This document shows positions 4,561 through 8,236 of a stretch of 8,236 nt of DNA, one piece after another. The translations under genes were made by a program, and so were the position numbers. Positions within the stretch are counted from its first letter, which is position 1; every line of letters begins with the position of its first letter. This DNA comes from CAYOPE01 sp964405805 (lineage in GTDB: Bacteria > Patescibacteriota > Doudnabacteria > UBA920 > O2-02-FULL-48-8), in NCBI GenBank assembly GCA_964405805.1, contig CAYOPE010000032.1:1-8236 (forward strand), read 5' to 3'. Under the pieces are notes generated by a model. It had not been told where the DNA came from and made no database searches. It was given only the letters and a program-made list of their open reading frames with translations.

Positions 4561-6318
4561 ATGAGATTACTCTGGTCATATTTGACTAAATACAAGAAAG
4601 TTTTGTTTGGGACCCTGGTTTTGGCCACCATCAACCAGGTGTTTTCACTTTTGGATCCGCAGATTTTTCGCATCATCGTCGACAAATATGTTGGCAGGAT
4701 TCACGAGCTTACGAAATCCGACTTTGTCCGCGGCATTATTTTATTACTACTGGCCGATGTCGGTGTGGCTTTGGTTTCCAGGACTGCGAAAAATTTCCAG
4801 GACTTTTATCTAAACGTCGTGGTGCAGCGCGTAGGCACGCAGATGTATGCGCACAGCGTGCATCATTCGTTTTCTTTGCCATATGCTGTGTTTGAAGATC
4901 AGCGCAGCGGAGAATTTTTGCAAAAATTACAAAAAGCCAGACTTGATGCGCAGACTCTCATGCAAGGCAGTGTCAACGTTTTATTTTTCGCGTTAGTCGG
5001 TGTGATTTTCGTGCTTGTTTACGCTTTTTATGTCAATTGGCTCGTGGGTTTGGTTTACGCGATGATCATTCCGACTCTGGGCCTGACGACTTATCTCATC
5101 AGTAAAAAAATTAAACAGGCTCAAGTCCGCATTATAAACCAAACTGCCGCTCTGGCCGGCTCGACCACAGAAACTTTGCGCAATGTCGAGCTTGTAAAAA
5201 GTCTCGGACTTGAGAATCAGGAAATTAAAAGACTAAATGACACCAACGCCCAGATTTTGGATCTGGAATTAGAAAAAATTAAGATTGTGCGCACTTTTAG
5301 TTTTATCCAAGGCACGACCATCAATGCTCTGCGCTCGCTTCTAATGTTTCTGATGCTGTATTTGATTTTCACAGGCGGCATTACTTTTGGCCAATTTTTC
5401 AGCTTGCTGTTTTATTCATTTTTCGTGTTCAACCCTCTCGGTCAGTTCGGTGATGTCGCACAGCAGTATCAGGAAGCGAAAGCGTCCCTGGATCGCTTGG
5501 ACGGCATTCTGCAAATTCCAGCAGAAGCCAAGCCTGCTCACCCGCAAGTCGTGAGCAAACTATCTGATATTAAGTTTGAAAAAGTCGATTTTCAATATGA
5601 GACAGGTGATAAGCCGGCGCTGGAAGATGTAAATGTCGACATTCGCTCTGGTCAGACTGTGGCTTTCGTGGGCCCGTCCGGCAGCGGCAAGACGACTTTG
5701 GTCAAATTGATCGTGGGACTGTATAAGCCGACTTCAGGCACGATTAAGTTTGCGGGCGTGGATGTAAAAGATTTGGATACAGAAAAGTTTCGCAACAGAA
5801 TCGGACTTGTAGCGCAGGACACCCAGCTGTTTGCGGGTACGATCCGAGAAAATTTGTTATTTGCTTCTCCCAACGCTTCAGACGAAGAATGCATCGAGGC
5901 ATTGAAAGCATCCGCAGCGCAAACTTTGCTCGATCGCGGAGGTAGAGGACTGGATACGCGAATTGGCGAAGGCGGACTGAAGCTATCTGGAGGTGAGAAG
6001 CAAAGACTGGCCATAGCCAGAGCGCTACTTCGCAAGCCAGACCTTTTGATCTTTGACGAAGCGACTTCGAGTCTGGATTCTATTACTGAAGAGCAGATCA
6101 CACAGACGATTAAAGAAATAGAAGCGAGCAGAAAAGATTTTATAAATGTTCTTGTGGCTCATCGCCTGTCTACCATCATGCACGCAGATACGATTTTTGT
6201 TTTAGCGAAAGGTAAAGTGGTGGAGCAGGGAACCCACGATCAACTTTTGAAACAAAAAGGTCTCTATGCTGCCCTCTGGCAGCAGCAAGTGGCGAGCAAG
6301 GAGACAGTTCGCGTATAA
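4561..6318 (+). CDS. ABC exporter half-transporter (fused membrane and ATPase domains)
   Basis: This 585-residue protein is a typical type I ABC exporter half-molecule of the MsbA/lipid/multidrug class, expected to act as a homodimer in the inner membrane and export a lipid, peptide or drug. The N-terminal membrane domain (about 1-315) has six hydrophobic segments (near 12-32, 57-75, 137-157, 160-182, 253-271 and 277-295). The ATPase domain (about 335-575) is complete: Walker A GPSGSGKT (371-378), Q-loop Gln419, signature LSGGE (475-479), Walker B LLIFDE with catalytic Glu500, D-loop SSLD (503-506), and switch His534 in AHRLS. Nothing appears degenerate. No Shine-Dalgarno precedes the ATG; an extended -10 element 7 nt upstream suggests leaderless expression. 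The substrate cannot be read from the sequence, and no second half-transporter is nearby. Confidence 0.93.
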   Translation: MRLLWSYLTKYKKVLFGTLVLATINQVFSLLDPQIFRIIVDKYVGRIHELTKSDFVRGIILLLLADVGVALVSRTAKNFQDFYLNVVVQRVGTQMYAHSVHHSFSLPYAVFEDQRSGEFLQKLQKARLDAQTLMQGSVNVLFFALVGVIFVLVYAFYVNWLVGLVYAMIIPTLGLTTYLISKKIKQAQVRIINQTAALAGSTTETLRNVELVKSLGLENQEIKRLNDTNAQILDLELEKIKIVRTFSFIQGTTINALRSLLMFLMLYLIFTGGITFGQFFSLLFYSFFVFNPLGQFGDVAQQYQEAKASLDRLDGILQIPAEAKPAHPQVVSKLSDIKFEKVDFQYETGDKPALEDVNVDIRSGQTVAFVGPSGSGKTTLVKLIVGLYKPTSGTIKFAGVDVKDLDTEKFRNRIGLVAQDTQLFAGTIRENLLFASPNASDEECIEALKASAAQTLLDRGGRGLDTRIGEGGLKLSGGEKQRLAIARALLRKPDLLIFDEATSSLDSITEEQITQTIKEIEASRKDFINVLVAHRLSTIMHADTIFVLAKGKVVEQGTHDQLLKQKGLYAALWQQQVASKETVRV

Positions 6319-6325
6319 AAAACAG

Positions 6326-6354
6326 CGCCGGGGACTCGAGGTGAGTCACCGGCG
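6326..6354 (-). terminator. Intrinsic terminator for the minus-strand small gene
   Basis: CGCCGG (6326-6331) pairs with CCGGCG (6349-6354), and GACTC (6333-6337) with GAGTC (6343-6347), with one mismatch between them. On the minus strand the stem is followed, three bases on, by T6 (plus-strand A6, 6317-6322). It therefore fits transcripts arriving from 6375. The T-run lies over the ABC exporter stop codon. On the plus strand there is no T-run. Confidence 0.7.
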
Positions 6355-6374
6355 GTGGTGGAAAATCGTTCGGT

Positions 6375-6824
6375 TCAGTGGAGGATTATCGGCTTGGTCG
6401 GACGATTTCGCTCTATCATGTCACGCAAGACGTCACTATTCTTGGCATCAGAGTTTTTTTCTGTAACCAAGTGAGGAAACGTGATCATTGTGACGTCTTT
6501 GAGTAACCGTGATAAGTTGGATTTATTCACGAACTCGGCGAACACGGGATCATCTTCTGGTTCGTCCAGAATTCCTACCAGAAGAACAGGATGCCTTTTT
6601 TCGATGAACTGGATGAGGTTAGGTTCATCGAAAGACACTTCCAGCATGATGAAGGTGCCGGTGACATGTTCTTTTAGTAGGTCACCCAGAACTCTGACAG
6701 TCTTCTCGTCCAATTTGCGCGAAGAGACGGCAATGACCATCGCGGGAGAGCGCAGTGACGGATCAATTCGAGGATTCCTCCTTGACCCGCTGTTTTTCTT
6801 CGGCTTTCGTCTCCGTTTTTTCAT
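6375..6824 (-). CDS. Small basic-tailed alpha/beta protein of unknown function
   Basis: This 149-residue cytoplasmic protein belongs to no family I recognise. Residues 1-25 are very basic (KKRRRKPKK, then SRRNPR) and probably disordered, so they could bind nucleic acid or the cell surface. From residue 27 the pattern alternates short hydrophobic strands and helices: AMVIAVSS, VRVLGDLLKE, GTFIMLEVS, NLIQFIEK, PVLLVGILDEPEDDPVF, VTMITFPHLV. That suggests a Rossmann-like or receiver-like three-layer fold, but no phosphate-binding loop or conserved phospho-acceptor site is evident. The start is supported by GGAGG (plus-strand 6829-6833), 4 nt before the ATG. It runs convergent with the ABC exporter and lies 34 bp downstream of the recombinase, from whose 3' end a separate promoter may arise. 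Confidence 0.7.
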   Translation of the reverse strand: MKKRRRKPKKNSGSRRNPRIDPSLRSPAMVIAVSSRKLDEKTVRVLGDLLKEHVTGTFIMLEVSFDEPNLIQFIEKRHPVLLVGILDEPEDDPVFAEFVNKSNLSRLLKDVTMITFPHLVTEKNSDAKNSDVLRDMIERNRPTKPIILH

Positions 6825-6850
6825 GAAGCCTCCGAAATGGGGATGTGGTC

Positions 6851-6856
6851 AGTATA
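6851..6856 (-). promoter_or_regulatory. Possible -10 box for the basic-tailed protein
   Basis: TATACT reads on the minus strand from 6856 to 6851, about 26 bp before the start codon, just past the recombinase stop. The -35 region is poor, so read-through from the recombinase gene may contribute as well. Confidence 0.35.
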
Positions 6857-6858
6857 GC

Positions 6859-7818
6859 TTATTTTCCTTTTCGATGATAGTTTTCGTAGACGTCGCGGAG
6901 GCGTTTGTTGGTCAAGTGAGTATAGATTTGGGTGGTGGAGATAGAGGAGTGGCCGAGAAGTTCTTGGACAGAACGTAAATCTGCGCCATTGGTGAGTAAA
7001 TCTGTTGCAAACGAGTGCCGCAGAGTATGTGGCGTGATTTTTTTCATGATGCCGGCGAGCTTGGCGTATTTTTTGATAATGCGCTGAATAGATCTGGCAG
7101 TTAGGCCGCTCATCTTTTCGCTCATGGGCTCAATTTGTTTTTCTACAGATTCCTTCGCATCATGGCGGATAAACAGGGCCTTGGAATTGTCTTCACGGGC
7201 ATCGAGGTATCTTTGTAAATGCTCAACTGCTCTGCTAGACAAGAAAACTAGGCGCATCTTATCACCTTTGCCGCGCACAGCGAACTCGCCACGCTTGAGA
7301 TTGAGCGAGTCACGCTTGAGACTGACCAGCTCCGAGATACGAAGACCTGTTGAGAAGAGCATTTCCAATATGGCGCGGTCCCGCAGGCGAGTCAGGTCGC
7401 TCTTTTCTTGATACGTAGCTTTGATCAGCCGCTCCACGTCTTCGATGTCCAGGAATTCTACTGTTCGGGCAGGCGTTTTTGGCAACTCGATTTTTTCTGC
7501 TGCCAAGGATTTGATATCGCGCTTGGCGAGGTATTTGAGGAAGCTTCGCAGAGCGATGAGGTGATAGTTCTGGGTAATAATTTTTAAATTTTTTTCCTTG
7601 GTCGCCATGCGGTTGAGAAATAGGCGAAAGGACCTCACGAGCTCTAGATCCACGTCTTCAGGATCTTTCACTCCTTGCTTAGCACAAAACTCCACAAACC
7701 TTTTCAGATAGTGGTCATAATTACGTAAAGTTAGCCTCGAGCGATTTCTTTCGACTTCGAGGTACTCGAGGAATTGGATATAGCAGCGTTGGAGTTTGGT
7801 TTTAGTTTGCATATTCAA
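6859..7818 (-). CDS. Tyrosine recombinase of the XerC/XerD type
   Basis: This 319-residue site-specific recombinase would cut and rejoin DNA through a phosphotyrosine intermediate. The N-terminal SAM-like core-binding domain (about 8-100) is followed by the catalytic domain (about 120-310). All active-site residues are present: Arg160 in TGLRISEL, Lys184 in GKGDKMR, His264 and Arg267 in HTLRHSFAT, His290 in LGHSS, and nucleophile Tyr299 in TQIYTHL. Length and motifs fit a chromosomal Xer resolvase (dimer resolution at dif), but a mobile-element integrase cannot be excluded. A linker around 208-240 is somewhat long. The start is ambiguous: TTG at 7818 overlaps the upstream stop (TTGA) and lies 8 nt from a GGAG, while an ATG two codons later is 14 nt away. 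I favour the TTG. It is translationally coupled to the DUF559 gene. Confidence 0.9.
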   Translation of the reverse strand: MNMQTKTKLQRCYIQFLEYLEVERNRSRLTLRNYDHYLKRFVEFCAKQGVKDPEDVDLELVRSFRLFLNRMATKEKNLKIITQNYHLIALRSFLKYLAKRDIKSLAAEKIELPKTPARTVEFLDIEDVERLIKATYQEKSDLTRLRDRAILEMLFSTGLRISELVSLKRDSLNLKRGEFAVRGKGDKMRLVFLSSRAVEHLQRYLDAREDNSKALFIRHDAKESVEKQIEPMSEKMSGLTARSIQRIIKKYAKLAGIMKKITPHTLRHSFATDLLTNGADLRSVQELLGHSSISTTQIYTHLTNKRLRDVYENYHRKGK

Positions 7819-8204
7819 ATTTTCTTCTCCCCTCGCGGGAGAAGATGTCCGATCCTTGATCGGACAGATGAGGGGGTTATAAGGACTTGGCGAATCTGCT
7901 GAAGAACAGACAGGATGTTGTTGTTTATTTCGCTATTCCAGAATCTAATTATTTTGAAGTTTTGTTCTCGCAAATATTTGTCTCTCGAATGATCAGTGGA
8001 TTTAGTTTTTCTATGATGAGCGCCATCAAGCTCGATTATCAATCGCTTATCGAAACAGCAGAAATCTACAATGAAGCCATCGATAGAAACTTGGCGGCGA
8101 AATTTATAATTATAAAAATTGCGGTCCTTTAGCAAAAGCCAAAGTTTTTGTTCTTCTGGTGTTGAGTTTTTCCGTACTTCTTGTTTTATTTCTTTTTGTC
8201 TCAA
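7815..8204 (-). CDS. DUF559 endonuclease-like protein with repeat-encoded C-terminus
   Basis: This 129-residue protein belongs to DUF559, a Vsr/PD-(D/E)XK-like nuclease fold whose role is unproven but often guessed to be DNA repair or mobile-element related. Core motifs are intact: TPEEQKLWLLLKDR with Glu17/Glu18 (15-28), KFRRQ (34-38), DGFIVDF with Asp47, LIIELDGAHH with Glu58, Asp60 and His63/His64, and the closing IIRFWN (85-90). The family core ends near residue 107. The last 20 or so residues (ITPSSVRSRIGHLLPRGEKK) are encoded by a palindromic repeat. The start is the TTG at 8204, the first usable one after an in-frame stop at 8214-8216, with a G-rich stretch just upstream. Its stop overlaps the recombinase start by 4 bp. 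The gene sits between inverted repeat copies, which suggests it moved in with them. Confidence 0.88.
   Translation of the reverse strand: MRQKEIKQEVRKNSTPEEQKLWLLLKDRNFYNYKFRRQVSIDGFIVDFCCFDKRLIIELDGAHHRKTKSTDHSRDKYLREQNFKIIRFWNSEINNNILSVLQQIRQVLITPSSVRSRIGHLLPRGEKKI
7823..7876. repeat. Palindromic repeat element, left copy, inside the DUF559 3' end
   Basis: Two adjacent stems: TTCTTCTCC-type arms 7823-7831 with 7837-7845 (9 bp, loop CTCGC), and TGTCCGATC 7846-7854 with GATCGGACA 7858-7866 (9 bp, loop CTT). A TGAGGGGG end follows at 7869-7876. The minus strand reads CCCCCTCATCTGTCC and so on, a style of intergenic repeat often seen next to DUF559 genes. It also carries the candidate ribosome binding site of the recombinase gene. 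Confidence 0.75.
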
Positions 8205-8207
8205 AGT

Positions 8208-8236
8208 CCCCCCTCACCCGTCGCTTCGCGCCACCC
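8208..8236. repeat. Palindromic repeat element, right copy, cut by the window edge
   Basis: CCCCCTCA (8209-8216) followed by CCCGTCGCTTCGCGCCACCC is oriented opposite to the left copy (7876-7869, minus). A small stem CGC-TTC-GCG (8222-8230) marks its centre. The expected CTCTCCC-type second half lies beyond the edge. Confidence 0.6.

Noticed and set aside
4561..4561. Shared operon of the zinc-ribbon gene and the ABC exporter
   Set aside because: A very strong intrinsic terminator (4484-4531) lies between them, and an extended -10 element is placed for independent transcription.
5652..6101. 149-codon minus-strand frame within the ABC exporter
   Set aside because: It is antisense to the Walker A to Walker B region, so its openness follows from codon use there. 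No start signals are present.
6481..6978. 165-codon plus-strand frame opposite the basic-tailed protein and the recombinase end
   Set aside because: It overlaps two minus-strand genes, one with a clear ribosome binding site and the other with a full catalytic motif set. The translated product shows no motif.
7823..7876. Possible CRISPR repeat or transposon terminal repeat
   Set aside because: There are only two inverted copies, without regular spacers, and no transposase in the window. The pattern fits a short intergenic palindromic element.

Overview
The window looks like part of a small, AT-leaning bacterial genome, most likely from the Candidate Phyla Radiation (Patescibacteria). This is inferred from gene style: a PDZ-less HtrA protease, a membrane-anchored cupredoxin-like protein, a stand-alone LigD-type polymerase domain, an XerC/D-like recombinase beside a DUF559 endonuclease-like gene, short compact genes, and hand-counted GC of about 38-48% in most sampled stretches. 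No rRNA or marker gene is present, so the phylum is tentative.

Layout. Bases 1-1649 hold the 3' part of an envelope operon: a trypsin-like serine protease, then a membrane-anchored protein with a cupredoxin-like domain, joined by a 4-bp ATGA overlap. A strong hairpin follows and runs into a near-consensus promoter (TTGACA-17-TATGAT). That promoter drives a strikingly GC-rich secreted-protein gene (1842-2474) that ends in an intrinsic terminator. Next is a convergent LigD polymerase-domain gene (2577-3431, minus). Divergent from it, off overlapping promoters, is a small coiled-coil gene (3497-3748) with its own terminator.

The most interesting part is 3808-4531: an inverted repeat, an extended -10 promoter, and a leader of about 117 nt. 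The leader contains an 18-codon reading frame with four consecutive Thr codons, and mutually exclusive stems that form either an antiterminator or an intrinsic terminator just ahead of the ribosome binding site of a nine-cysteine zinc-ribbon protein gene. This has the layout of a ribosome-mediated transcription attenuator. A strong terminator then separates it from a complete ABC exporter half-transporter (4561-6318), which seems to be expressed from an extended -10 promoter as a leaderless mRNA.

The right part is on the minus strand: a small basic-tailed protein of unknown function (6375-6824), the Xer recombinase (6859-7818) and a DUF559 gene (7815-8204) whose stop overlaps the recombinase start. 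The DUF559 gene lies between two inverted copies of a CCCCCTCA-type palindromic element. The left copy encodes the protein's C-terminal tail and the candidate ribosome binding site for the recombinase. The right copy is cut by the window edge.
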